Assembly (NCBI GenBank): GCA_035566015.1
Contig: DATMRS010000022.1
Span: 1-64,000, forward strand
Reading direction: 5' to 3'
DNA from: DATMRS01 sp035566015
GTDB lineage: Bacteria > Pseudomonadota > Alphaproteobacteria > Sphingomonadales > Sphingomonadaceae
Length of the DNA stretch: 64,000 nt
The notes beneath the pieces were generated by a model. That model had not been told where the DNA came from and did not search any database. It saw only the letters and a list, made by a program, of their open reading frames with translations. This document shows, piece by piece, positions 19,586-28,152 of the stretch; within the stretch, counting starts at the first letter, position 1; every line of letters begins with the position of its first letter. The position numbers and the translations under genes were made by a program.

Positions 19586-19680
19586 CGTCACCCCGACGAA
19601 AGTCAGGCACCATGGACTCGGCTCGTTTTCTTATCGATCGACTCGCCGTCCATGGATTCCGGCTTTCGCCGGAATGGCGG
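19586..19680 (+). repeat. 95-bp inverted-repeat element, copy A
   Basis: Starts CGTCACCCCGACGAAAG and ends CCGGCTTTCGCCGGAATGGCGG, with inner arms CCATGGACTCGGCTCG and CGCCGTCCATGG around a variable AT-richer loop. It matches the elements at 36227-36320 (same orientation) and 61469-61562 (inverted). It lies between the 3' ends of two convergent genes. Confidence 0.75.
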
Positions 19681-19696
19681 GATGCATAGCAATCGC

Positions 19697-20593
19697 TCAT
19701 TGTACCCGCGCGCTGGCGATGCCGCGTCGGGCCAGCATCGTCTGCACGCTTGCCGTGCCACCCAGATGCCCCGCGCCGACCGCGACGAACACCGTCCCCG
19801 GCCGCGCCAGCCGCGCCTTGATCCAGTCCGCCCAGCGGGCGTTGCGATCGTCGAGCAGGCGCTTGGACAGCGCCGGCATCTCGCGCATGTCCTTGTTCAT
19901 CACCTTCGCCAGCGTCTTAACGTCGCCCTTGGCCCAGGCACGGGTAAGCGTGCCGATCATGTCGGGGGAATGGCGTAATTCCTCGATCGACAGGCTGAGA
20001 AAACGAATCTGCTCGTTCTCGCTCATCGAGCTGAAGAAACCAAGCTGCTCGGCAAAAGTCTCGAGCGGATGGATCGGCTTTTGCGCGGCTTTGGCGGCGC
20101 TCATCAGCGTCACGTCGACGCCGCTGCCGGCGCTCATCCCCACCTTGTTATATTGAAGCATGCTGAGCGTCACCGCCGCGAACCAGGGCTGGTAATGATC
20201 GAGCGCGTCGACGGGCAGGCCGGCGGCGGCAAGCTCCTGCCTGTACCGCTCGGCAACCTTTTTCGGCAGGCGATTGGACAGCGGGCTTCTGTCCGGCGCG
20301 CCAGCCAGCCGGGCGACGATCGCCTGCGCCTCGGCCTTGGGTGGCTCGACCGTTTCGACGACCAGTTCGTCCGCCCCTTCGAAGGCGTGGCGCACCTTGC
20401 CTTCGAACCAGTGATAGCGGGGGTCGAGCATGTGGATCGTGCCGAACAGATAGATGGTCGTGTCCGCATCCTTCACCACCCATAAGGCGGGGGTGGCGGC
20501 GATCGTCGCGGGTGTGTCCGTTTTTCGAGCGGCCGACGGCGGCGCCAGGAGGATCAGGAGGGCGGCAGAGAGGGCGGCGAGGAACGGCTTCAT
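19697..20593 (-). CDS. TraB/GumN-family protein
   Basis: A 298-residue exported protein: signal peptide (MKPFLAALSAALLILLAPPSAA) followed by the TraB/GumN fold with the GTIH motif near residue 50, ADELVVETVEPP, and the C-terminal VAVGAGHLGG. The paired GxxH motifs suggest a metal-dependent hydrolase, possibly a peptidase related to Tiki proteins, but no bacterial substrate is established. Divergent from glyQ. Length and motifs are complete. Confidence 0.87.
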   Translation of the reverse strand: MKPFLAALSAALLILLAPPSAARKTDTPATIAATPALWVVKDADTTIYLFGTIHMLDPRYHWFEGKVRHAFEGADELVVETVEPPKAEAQAIVARLAGAPDRSPLSNRLPKKVAERYRQELAAAGLPVDALDHYQPWFAAVTLSMLQYNKVGMSAGSGVDVTLMSAAKAAQKPIHPLETFAEQLGFFSSMSENEQIRFLSLSIEELRHSPDMIGTLTRAWAKGDVKTLAKVMNKDMREMPALSKRLLDDRNARWADWIKARLARPGTVFVAVGAGHLGGTASVQTMLARRGIASARVQ

Positions 20594-20739
20594 CGATCGA
20601 TCCGGTCATGGTGCATCGCACCCAGATAGGGAGGATCGGCGCGGCGGTATATCCCCCGAGAACGCTCGCTTGCCGAGGGGCGGCGCCGCCGCTAGGGTCC
20701 GCCGCGACTTGTGCAGGCGCGAAGAACGGCCGGGGATAG

Positions 20740-21606
20740 ATGAAAGAACCGCTTTCCTTTCAGGGGCTTATCCTGACTCTTCAGGACTATTGGAGCAAAC
20801 GCGGTTGCGTGATTCTTCAGCCCTATGACGTCGAGATGGGTGCGGGCACTTTCCACCCCGCGACGACGTTGCGCGCGCTCGGCCCCCATCCCTGGCGGGC
20901 GGCCTATGTCCAGCCGTCGCGCCGGCCGGCGGACGGGCGCTATGGCGAGAACCCCAATCGCCTCCAGCATTATTATCAATATCAGGTGGTGCTGAAACCC
21001 AGCCCGCCCGACATTCAGGACCTCTATCTGGGATCGCTCGCCGCGATCGGGATCGACGTCACCGCGCACGACATCCGCTTCGTCGAGGACGATTGGGAAA
21101 GTCCGACGCTAGGCGCCTGGGGCCTCGGCTGGGAAGTGTGGTGCGACGGGATGGAGGTGACACAATTCACCTATTTCCAACAGGTTGGAGGCTTTGATTG
21201 CCGCCCCGTCACAGGCGAGATCACCTACGGGCTGGAACGACTCGCCATGTACATACAGGGCGTCGAGCGGGTCTATGACCTGCGCTTCAACGACGCGGGC
21301 GTCAGCTATGGCGACGTCTTCCTCGAAAATGAGCGCGAGTTCAGCGCCTATAATTTCGAACATGCCAATACCGAGACTTTGTTCCGCTGGTTCCGCGACG
21401 CGGCGGAGGAAGCGAAGACGCTGATCGAGGCGGAATTGCCGCTGCCCGCTTACGACCAGGCGATCAAGGCGAGCCACGTCTTCAACCTGTTGCAGGCGCG
21501 CGGCGTGATATCGGTGGCGGAACGGCAGGCCTATATCGGCCGCGTGCGCGAACTGACGAAGGGGGCCTGCGCCGCCTGGATGGCGAAGAACGGGTGGGCG
21601 GCGTGA
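20740..21606 (+). CDS. glyQ: Glycyl-tRNA synthetase alpha subunit
   Basis: A 288-residue class II synthetase subunit of normal length. It carries the catalytic core (LQDYWSKRGCVILQPYD, AAYVQPSRRPADGRYGENPNRL, the motif 3-like GLERLAMYIQGVERVYD). The alpha2beta2 enzyme charges tRNA-Gly; alpha makes glycyl-adenylate. Its TGA overlaps the ATG of glyS, giving coupled translation in equal amounts. A promoter should lie in the 146-bp spacer shared with the TraB/GumN gene. Confidence 0.97.
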   Translation: MKEPLSFQGLILTLQDYWSKRGCVILQPYDVEMGAGTFHPATTLRALGPHPWRAAYVQPSRRPADGRYGENPNRLQHYYQYQVVLKPSPPDIQDLYLGSLAAIGIDVTAHDIRFVEDDWESPTLGAWGLGWEVWCDGMEVTQFTYFQQVGGFDCRPVTGEITYGLERLAMYIQGVERVYDLRFNDAGVSYGDVFLENEREFSAYNFEHANTETLFRWFRDAAEEAKTLIEAELPLPAYDQAIKASHVFNLLQARGVISVAERQAYIGRVRELTKGACAAWMAKNGWAA

Positions 21607-23762
21607 TGGCGGACTTTCTTCTCGAACTGCTTTCCGAGGAAATCCCCGCGCGGATGCAGGAGAAAGCCTGCGCCGATCTGGAGCGGCTGTTCGTCGCCGA
21701 GATCGGCAAGGCCGCCCTTGCCGCACAGGCGATCGAGACGTTTGCGACGCCGCGCCGTCTGGCGCTGATCGCGCGCGGCCTGCCGCTGGCGACCGAAGCG
21801 GTGCGCGAGGAACTGAAAGGTCCGCGCGCCAACGCGCCGGAACAGGCGATCGCCGGCTTCCTCGGCAAGAACGGCCTGATGCGCGACCAGCTTGTCGAGC
21901 GCACCGATGCCAAGGGCAATGCGACGCTCTTCGCGATTCTGGACCGGCCCGGCCGCGCCGCCGCCGATGTGCTGGCCGAGGCGGTCCCCGCGATCGTCCA
22001 GGCGTTCCCCTGGCCCAAGTCGATGCGCTGGGGCGAAGCGTCGATCAGCAGCGCCTCGCTGCGCTGGGTGCGGCCGCTGAAGGGCGTCGTTGCTTTGCTC
22101 GGCGACGAGGTGGTGCCGTTCGCAATCGACGGCGTGGCGAGCGGCCGCGAGACGCTCGGCCATCGCTTCCACCACACAGGCGCGGTGAGCATCGCCAATG
22201 CCGGCGACTATGCAGCGAAGCTGCGCGCGGCCCACGTCATCCTCGATTCCATCGAACGCCGCCGGATCATCGCCGAAGGGGCACAAAAGGTCGCTGCGGC
22301 GGCGGGGCTGACATTGGTGCCCGACGAAGGGCTGGTCGCGGAGAATGCGGGGCTGACCGAATGGCCGGTGCCGCTGCTGGGCGCATTCGATCCGGCCTTC
22401 CTCGACGTGCCGCGCGAGGTGATCCAGCTCACCATGCGGACCAACCAGAAATATTTCGCCTGCCTGGACGGGGAGGGGCGACTGGCGCCCAATTTCGTCT
22501 GCACCGCGAATATCGAGGCAGCGGACGGCGGCAAGGCGATCGCGGCGGGCAATGCGCGCGTCCTCGCCGCGCGGCTGGCGGATGCGAAATTCTTCTGGGA
22601 CCAGGACCTGAAGGTCAGTCTTGAGGATCAGGCGAAGAAGCTCGACCAGATCGTCTTCCACGAGAAACTGGGCACGGTGGCGGACAAGGTGGAGCGGGTG
22701 GCGAAGCTCGCTCGCTGGCTGGTGGAGGAGGATATCATCAAGCCCCTCCCCTTCAGGGGAGGGGTTGGGGGTGGGGGCGTCCAACAAGGCGCGGCGGATG
22801 AGGTTGGAAACCCCCACCCCAACCCCTCCCCTGAAGGGGAGGGGCTTAGTGCGGCCCAACTCGCTGGGCTGGCCGAACAGGCGGCGCGGCTTTGCAAGGC
22901 CGATCTCGTCACCGGGATGGTCGGGGAGTTTCCGGAACTTCAGGGGGTTATGGGCGGCTATTACGCGCGCGCCGAAGGTCTGTCCGATGCCGTCGCCGAC
23001 GCGATCCGCGACCATTACAAGCCGGTCGGGCAGGGCGATGAAGTGCCTACTGCGCCGGTGACGGTAGCGGTGTCGCTGGCGGACAAGCTGGATACGATCA
23101 CCAGCTTTTTTGCGATCGACGAGAAGCCGACCGGCTCCAAGGACCCCTTCGCCCTGCGCCGGGCCGCGCTGGGGGCGATCGCCCTTGTCCTGCATAATGA
23201 TCTGCGGCTGCCGCTGGCCGGCCTTGCAGGCGGAACCCCGGATTTTATCGACTTCTTCGCCGACCGCCTCAAGGTCCAGCAGCGTGAGGCGGGCGTCCGG
23301 CATGACCTGATCGACGCGGTGTTCGCGCTGGGCGGGGAGGATGACCTCGTCCGGTTGCTCGCGCGGGTGCATGCCTTGCAGGCGTTCGTCGCGACCGAGG
23401 ATGGCGCTAATCTGCTCGCGGGTTACAAGCGCGCCGCCAATATCCTGCGGATCGAGGAGAAGCGCGACGGGGCGGCCTTCACGCCGATCGTCGCGCTCGC
23501 CTATCAGCCGGAGCCCGAGGAAGCGGCGTTGCTCGCGGCGCTCGACGCGGCCGAACCCAAGGCCGCCGCGGCGGTGGAGGCGGAGGATTTCGAGGGTGCG
23601 ATGGCCGCGCTTTCGGGGCTGCGCGCGCCGATCGACGCCTTTTTCGACAAGGTGACGGTGAACGACGACGATCCGGGGCGCCGCGCCGCCCGGCTGGGGC
23701 TGCTTGTGCGTATACGCGATGCGGTACAGCGGGTCGCCGATTTTTCGAAGATCGAAGGCTGA
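21606..23762 (+). CDS. glyS: Glycyl-tRNA synthetase beta subunit with palindromic-repeat insertion
   Basis: A 718-residue beta subunit (MADFLLELLSEEIPARMQ start, overlapping the glyQ stop). It provides tRNA recognition: the N-terminal B3/B4-like and tRNA-binding parts, an HD-like central domain and a C-terminal anticodon-binding domain (YKRAANILRIEE, then a final helix bundle). Residues about 379-414 are encoded by a GC-rich nested palindrome that reads in frame, giving low-complexity Gly/Pro-rich sequence (PFRGGVGGGG, NPHPNPSPEGEG). The flanks VEEDIIK and LAGLAEQAARLCKADLVTGM are normal family sequence, so this is an insertion of about 36 residues into a required gene, probably a surface loop. 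Confidence 0.95.
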   Translation: MADFLLELLSEEIPARMQEKACADLERLFVAEIGKAALAAQAIETFATPRRLALIARGLPLATEAVREELKGPRANAPEQAIAGFLGKNGLMRDQLVERTDAKGNATLFAILDRPGRAAADVLAEAVPAIVQAFPWPKSMRWGEASISSASLRWVRPLKGVVALLGDEVVPFAIDGVASGRETLGHRFHHTGAVSIANAGDYAAKLRAAHVILDSIERRRIIAEGAQKVAAAAGLTLVPDEGLVAENAGLTEWPVPLLGAFDPAFLDVPREVIQLTMRTNQKYFACLDGEGRLAPNFVCTANIEAADGGKAIAAGNARVLAARLADAKFFWDQDLKVSLEDQAKKLDQIVFHEKLGTVADKVERVAKLARWLVEEDIIKPLPFRGGVGGGGVQQGAADEVGNPHPNPSPEGEGLSAAQLAGLAEQAARLCKADLVTGMVGEFPELQGVMGGYYARAEGLSDAVADAIRDHYKPVGQGDEVPTAPVTVAVSLADKLDTITSFFAIDEKPTGSKDPFALRRAALGAIALVLHNDLRLPLAGLAGGTPDFIDFFADRLKVQQREAGVRHDLIDAVFALGGEDDLVRLLARVHALQAFVATEDGANLLAGYKRAANILRIEEKRDGAAFTPIVALAYQPEPEEAALLAALDAAEPKAAAAVEAEDFEGAMAALSGLRAPIDAFFDKVTVNDDDPGRRAARLGLLVRIRDAVQRVADFSKIEG
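22740..22848. repeat. Nested palindromic element inside glyS
   Basis: A ~109-bp imperfect palindrome. Each ~38-bp arm contains its own hairpin, CCCCTCCCC-TTCA-GGGGAGGGG at left and the mirror at right, followed by a (G)GGGTGGGGG tract; TCCAAC and GTTGGA extend the pairing towards a short loop. The arms differ by one G and a CG/TT change. The same unit pair occurs at 26491-26582 in the opposite arrangement. Here its length is a multiple of three to within assignment error and it contains no stop in the glyS frame. Confidence 0.88.
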
Positions 23763-23802
23763 AGCATTCCGCCCGGTTCGGGAGGAGCAAGAGGGAAAAC
23801 AG

Positions 23803-26460
23803 ATGACGCACTATGTCTATCGGTTCGGTGGCGGCGTGTCGGATGGCGGGAAGGGGGACCGCAATCTGCTCGGCGGCAAGGGCGCCAACCTTGCCGAGAT
23901 GGCGTCGATCGGCCTTCCGGTGCCTCCCGGCTTCACCATCTCGACCGACATGTGCCAGCGTTATTATGACGAGGGCGAGACTTTTCCCGAGAGCCTGCGC
24001 ACCGAAGTGGCCGAGGGGCTGGCGCATATCGAACGGGTGACGGGCAAAAGGTTCGGCGACGCGGCCGACCCGCTGCTCGTTTCGGTGCGATCGGGCGCGC
24101 GCGCCTCGATGCCGGGGATGATGGACACCGTCCTCAATCTGGGCCTCAACGACGCGACGGTGGCGGGCCTCGCGGCGAAGGCGGATGACGAGCGTTTCGC
24201 CTGGGACAGCTATCGCCGCTTCATCCAGATGTATTCGGACGTGGTGCTCGCCCTCGATCACGGCGCGTTCGAGGAGGCGCTGGAGATCGCCAAGGAAGAT
24301 AAGGGCGTCACGCTGGATACCGAGCTGGACGCGGACGACTGGCGCAAGCTGGTGACGCGCTACAAGCGAATCGTCGAGGAGCAATGGGGCAAGCCCTTCC
24401 CGCAGGACGTGAATGAGCAGCTCTGGGGCGCGGTGGGCGCGGTGTTCGGATCGTGGCAGTCCGAGCGCGCGAAGGTCTATCGCCGGCTCAATGATATTCC
24501 GTCCGATTGGGGCACCGCCGTCAATGTGCAGGCGATGGTGTTCGGCAATATGGGCGACACGTCGGCCACCGGCGTCGCCTTCACGCGCGATCCGTCCAAG
24601 GGCGACCGGGCTTATTATGGTGAATTTCTCATCAACGCGCAGGGCGAGGACGTCGTCGCGGGCATCCGCACGCCGCAATATCTGACGAAGGCCGCGCGTG
24701 AGGCGGCAGGCGCGCGCCTGCCCGCGATGGAAGAGGCGATGCCCGATGTATACGGGCAACTCGCCAAGGTGTTCGACACGCTCGAAAACCATTATCGCGA
24801 CATGCAGGATATCGAGTTCACGGTGGAGCGCGGCACGCTCTGGATGCTCCAGACGCGCAACGGCAAGCGAACCGCCGCCGCCGCGCTCAAGATCGCGGTG
24901 GACATGGCCGAGGAAGGGCTGATTACGCGCGAGGAAGCGGTTGCCCGCGTCGATCCCACCGCGCTCGACCAGTTGCTCCACCCGACGCTCGATCCCAAGG
25001 CGCCGCGGGATGTGGTCGCCAAAGGGCTGCCCGCCTCGCCGGGCGCGGCCTCGGGCATCGCCGTGTTCGACAGCGACACCGCCGAGAAACGCGCCGAGCT
25101 GGGCGATTCGGTGATCCTCGTGCGGATCGAGACAAGCCCCGAGGATATTCACGGCATGCACGCGGCAAAGGGCATCCTGACCGCGCGGGGCGGGATGACC
25201 AGCCATGCGGCGGTGGTCGCGCGCGGCATGGGGCGGCCGTGCGTCTCGGGCGTCGGCGCGCTGGCGATCGACGCGAAGGCGCGGCTGTTCCGCGTCGGTG
25301 CGCGGGAAGTGCGCGAGGGCGATCTCATTACCATCGACGGCGCGACCGGCGAGGTGATGGTGGGCGAGGTGGCGACCGTCGAGCCCGAGCTGGCGGGCGA
25401 TTTCGGCACGCTGATGGCGTGGGCGGATTCGGTGCGCCGGCTGAAGGTGCGCGCCAATGCCGAGACGCCGGCCGACTGCCGCACCGCGCGCAGCTTCGGC
25501 GCGGAGGGCGTCGGCCTGTGCCGCACCGAGCATATGTTCTTCGATGCCGGCCGCGTCACCTCGGTCCGGCAGATGATCCTTGCCGAGGACGAGAAGGGCC
25601 GCCGCGCCGCGCTCGACAAATTGCTGCCCGAGCAGCGCGGCGATTTCGAGCAGATCTTCGAGATCATGGCCGGCCTGCCGGTCACGATCCGCCTGCTCGA
25701 TCCGCCGCTGCACGAGTTCCTGCCGCATGAGGAATCGGAGTTCGCCGACGTCGCGGCGGCGGCGGGCGTCGGCGTCGAGGCGCTCAAGCGGCGCGCGGCC
25801 GAACTGCACGAGGTGAACCCGATGCTGGGCCATCGCGGCTGCCGGCTGGGCGTCACCTATCCCGAAATCTACGAGATGCAGGCGCGCGCGATCTTCGAGG
25901 CGGCGGTCGCCGTGGCGGAGAAGACGGGCGAAGCGCCCATTCCCGAGGTGATGGTGCCGCTGGTCGGGACCCGGCGCGAGCTGGAGTTGATGAAGGCGGT
26001 GATCGACCGGACGGCAGAGGCGGTGTTCAAGGAGAGAGGGCGCACGATCGACTATCTGGTCGGCACGATGATCGAGCTGCCGCGCGCCGCGCTCAAGGCG
26101 GGCGAGATCGCCGAGGTGGGCGCCTTCTTCTCGTTCGGCACCAACGATCTGACGCAGACGACGCTGGGCGTCAGCCGCGACGATGCCGGGCGGTTCCTCA
26201 CCACCTATGTCGACAAGGGCGTCTATGCGCGCGACCCGTTCGTCAGTCTCGACGTGGACGGCGTGGGCGAGCTGATCGCGCTCGCGGCCGAGCGGGGGCG
26301 CAAGACGCGGCCCGGCATCAAGCTCGGCATCTGCGGCGAGCATGGCGGCGATCCGGCCTCGATCGCCTTCTGCGAGACGATCGGGCTCGATTATGTATCG
26401 GCCTCGCCCTATCGCGTGCCGATCGCGCGGCTGGCGGCGGCGCAGGCGGCGTTGAAGTAG
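23803..26460 (+). CDS. ppdK: Pyruvate, phosphate dikinase
   Basis: An 885-residue enzyme of standard length that interconverts pyruvate, ATP and phosphate with PEP, AMP and pyrophosphate. Order: ATP-grasp domain, phosphohistidine domain with the swivelling His at about residue 468 (GGMTSHAAVVARGMGRPC), and the PEP/pyruvate barrel with the catalytic Cys at about 844 (GICGEHGGDP). The ATG at 23803 follows GAGGGAA; an upstream in-frame ATG overlaps glyS and is not used. It follows glyS by 40 bp and may share its transcript. It ends just before a palindromic repeat. Confidence 0.97.
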   Translation: MTHYVYRFGGGVSDGGKGDRNLLGGKGANLAEMASIGLPVPPGFTISTDMCQRYYDEGETFPESLRTEVAEGLAHIERVTGKRFGDAADPLLVSVRSGARASMPGMMDTVLNLGLNDATVAGLAAKADDERFAWDSYRRFIQMYSDVVLALDHGAFEEALEIAKEDKGVTLDTELDADDWRKLVTRYKRIVEEQWGKPFPQDVNEQLWGAVGAVFGSWQSERAKVYRRLNDIPSDWGTAVNVQAMVFGNMGDTSATGVAFTRDPSKGDRAYYGEFLINAQGEDVVAGIRTPQYLTKAAREAAGARLPAMEEAMPDVYGQLAKVFDTLENHYRDMQDIEFTVERGTLWMLQTRNGKRTAAAALKIAVDMAEEGLITREEAVARVDPTALDQLLHPTLDPKAPRDVVAKGLPASPGAASGIAVFDSDTAEKRAELGDSVILVRIETSPEDIHGMHAAKGILTARGGMTSHAAVVARGMGRPCVSGVGALAIDAKARLFRVGAREVREGDLITIDGATGEVMVGEVATVEPELAGDFGTLMAWADSVRRLKVRANAETPADCRTARSFGAEGVGLCRTEHMFFDAGRVTSVRQMILAEDEKGRRAALDKLLPEQRGDFEQIFEIMAGLPVTIRLLDPPLHEFLPHEESEFADVAAAAGVGVEALKRRAAELHEVNPMLGHRGCRLGVTYPEIYEMQARAIFEAAVAVAEKTGEAPIPEVMVPLVGTRRELELMKAVIDRTAEAVFKERGRTIDYLVGTMIELPRAALKAGEIAEVGAFFSFGTNDLTQTTLGVSRDDAGRFLTTYVDKGVYARDPFVSLDVDGVGELIALAAERGRKTRPGIKLGICGEHGGDPASIAFCETIGLDYVSASPYRVPIARLAAAQAALK

Positions 26461-26490
26461 GGGCGAAGGGGGGCGAGTTTTTCGGACGTC

Positions 26491-26582
26491 GCCCCCACCC
26501 CAACCCCTCCCCTGAAGGGGAGGGGCTTTATGGTGCGCTCGCTTTAGCCCCTCCCCTTCAGGGGAGGGGTTGGGGTGGGGGC
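26491..26582. repeat. Intergenic palindromic element, units in reverse arrangement to glyS copy
   Basis: A 92-bp perfect inverted repeat: GCCCCCACCCCAACCCC...GGGGCT (26491-26527) and its exact complement (26546-26582) around an 18-base loop. Each 37-bp arm is the same unit found in glyS, including the inner CCCCTCCCC/GGGGAGGGG hairpin, but the G-tract ends face outward here and inward in glyS. It lies 30 bp after the ppdK stop and may act as its 3' hairpin. Confidence 0.88.
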
Positions 26583-26594
26583 TTGCAATAGGCG

Positions 26595-27080
26595 CTAACC
26601 CCGCCCCTCGATCTTCCCCAACAACGCCGCCTGATCGCGCCATTCCTCGCGCGCGATCGTGCCCGGTTCGAGGCCCATTCGCCCTTCCAGCGCGGCTTCC
26701 TCCTCGGCCGACAGGGCGGTGATGTCGCGATAGCGATGGATGCCCAGCTCGTTGAGGCGCGTCTCGCGTTCGCGACCGACGCCGCGGATCAGCGACAGGT
26801 CGTCGCGCGCGCCGCTCGCCGCCGCGCCGACCGCCGCCGCGGTGCCAGCGCCGATCGGCGGGGCATAGCGCTCCAGCTCGGCGATGCGCGTGTTCGCCGC
26901 TTCGATGCGGGCGGCGTTGGCGCGCTCGGCCTCGATCCGCGCGGCGCGCTCTTCCTCCGCCTCGCGCCGATAGCGTGCCGAGCCGGGGTGGAGGAGCAGG
27001 CCGATCAATATGCCGAGGATCAGGACGAGGAAGAGGATGATCCACTCGTTCGTCGAATAGTCCGCCATCGTGAAGGTCAT
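26595..27080 (-). CDS. Membrane protein with coiled coil and helix-hairpin-helix domain
   Basis: A 161-residue protein: one N-terminal membrane helix (about residues 12-32, IILFLVLILGILIGLLL), a charged coiled-coil region (many Glu, Arg and Ala, about 40-80), and a C-terminal helix-hairpin-helix-like domain (LIRGVGRERETRLNELGIHRYRDIT, about 95-130) of the type that binds DNA or mediates protein contacts. The ATG at 27080 has AGGAGGG upstream. It is the last gene of the minus-strand Tad run, 62 bp after tadC. Similar proteins are common in alphaproteobacteria without a defined role, and a link to pilus function is not shown. Confidence 0.75.
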   Translation of the reverse strand: MTFTMADYSTNEWIILFLVLILGILIGLLLHPGSARYRREAEEERAARIEAERANAARIEAANTRIAELERYAPPIGAGTAAAVGAAASGARDDLSLIRGVGRERETRLNELGIHRYRDITALSAEEEAALEGRMGLEPGTIAREEWRDQAALLGKIEGRG

Positions 27081-27142
27081 GTCGCCCTCCTGTTCCGGTG
27101 GCATAACGGACGAGGCGAAGGCGGCGTTCCCCGCCCGCCCCG

Positions 27143-28135
27143 TCACCGATGGAGAAGCTGGTCCGAGATCGAGCAGGCCGCCGGGCCGAGAATGACGATG
27201 AACAGCACCGGCAGGATGAAGAGGATCAGCGGCACCGTCATGATCGCGGGCAGGCGCGCGGCCTTTTCCTCGGCGCGCATCATCCGCTCGTTGCGGAACT
27301 CGGCGGAGAGGACGCGCAGCGCGGAGGCGAGCGGGGTGCCGTATTTCTCGGTCTGGATCATCGTCGTGACCACGCCGCGCACCGAATCAAGCGCGACGCG
27401 GTTCGCCAGATTCTCGAACGCCTGCCGCCGGTCGGTGAGGAAGCTCAGCTCAATAGCGCACAGCGCGAATTCGTCGCCCAGCTCGGGATAACCCTTGCCG
27501 AGTTCGCGCGCCACGCGCTGGAAGGCGGCGTCGACGGTCAGCCCCGCCTCCGCGCAGATGACGAGTAGGTCGAGCGCGTCGGGCAGGCCCTTGCGGATCG
27601 CGCTCGCCCGCTTCTTGATCTTGTTGTCGACATAGAGGTCGGGCGCCTTGTAGCTGCCGATCAGCGCGACGGCGAAGGCGAGGAAGCGCTTGAGCGGGCT
27701 CCAGTCGCCCAGCCAGCCGAGCCCGTAAATGGCGAGCGCGGCGCCGCCGCCGATGACGATCGGCAGCACCAGCCGGCCGAAAATCACCGCCACCGCCATG
27801 TCGCGCGAGCGGATGCCGGCCTGCATCAGCTTCATCTGCGCCTGCTTGAGCTGCGTGTCCTGAAGCACCTTGAGCGAACTCAGGAAGTCACGCATCCGGT
27901 CGGTCGTCGCGGTGTTGGTCGTCAGCTTCGTGCGGCGGCGCGAGGCCGAAACGGTGATGCCCGCCTTGAGCTGCTCGCGCCGGTCGTTCAGCGCCTTGAC
28001 GCGCTTGGCCATGGGATCGCGGATCGTGGTCGCCATGTAGAGGGCGAAAATCAGCGCCAGCGTGGCGAGGGCGGCCAGCAAGGTGGCCACCGTCACCATA
28101 TCTATCCCCAGAAGCTTCGGACCGGCAGGCGGCAT
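27143..28135 (-). CDS. tadC: Tad pilus inner-membrane protein TadC
   Basis: A 330-residue type II secretion F-domain protein with an N-terminal helix (MVTVATLLAALATLALIF), a cytoplasmic T2SSF domain (LPDALDLLVICAEAGLTVDAAFQRVARELG) and C-terminal helices. TadB and TadC form the inner-membrane platform that couples the ATPase to Flp pilin assembly. The ATG at 28135 has GAGGGAT upstream; a TTG at 28156 that overlaps the tadB stop is the alternative. It directly follows tadB. Confidence 0.92.
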   Translation of the reverse strand: MPPAGPKLLGIDMVTVATLLAALATLALIFALYMATTIRDPMAKRVKALNDRREQLKAGITVSASRRRTKLTTNTATTDRMRDFLSSLKVLQDTQLKQAQMKLMQAGIRSRDMAVAVIFGRLVLPIVIGGGAALAIYGLGWLGDWSPLKRFLAFAVALIGSYKAPDLYVDNKIKKRASAIRKGLPDALDLLVICAEAGLTVDAAFQRVARELGKGYPELGDEFALCAIELSFLTDRRQAFENLANRVALDSVRGVVTTMIQTEKYGTPLASALRVLSAEFRNERMMRAEEKAARLPAIMTVPLILFILPVLFIVILGPAACSISDQLLHR

Positions 28136-28152
28136 GATCGCGCTATCCCTCG

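Noticed and set aside
22740..22848. The glyS palindrome as an intron or intein
   Set aside because: It is far too short, has no splice motifs, and reads through in frame without stops.
23479..27045. An open frame of 1188 codons on the minus strand opposite glyS, ppdK and the repeat
   Set aside because: It is the complement of well-supported plus-strand genes, its protein is low-complexity and Arg/His-rich, and it crosses two palindromic repeats. Long antisense frames are expected from GC-rich third positions.
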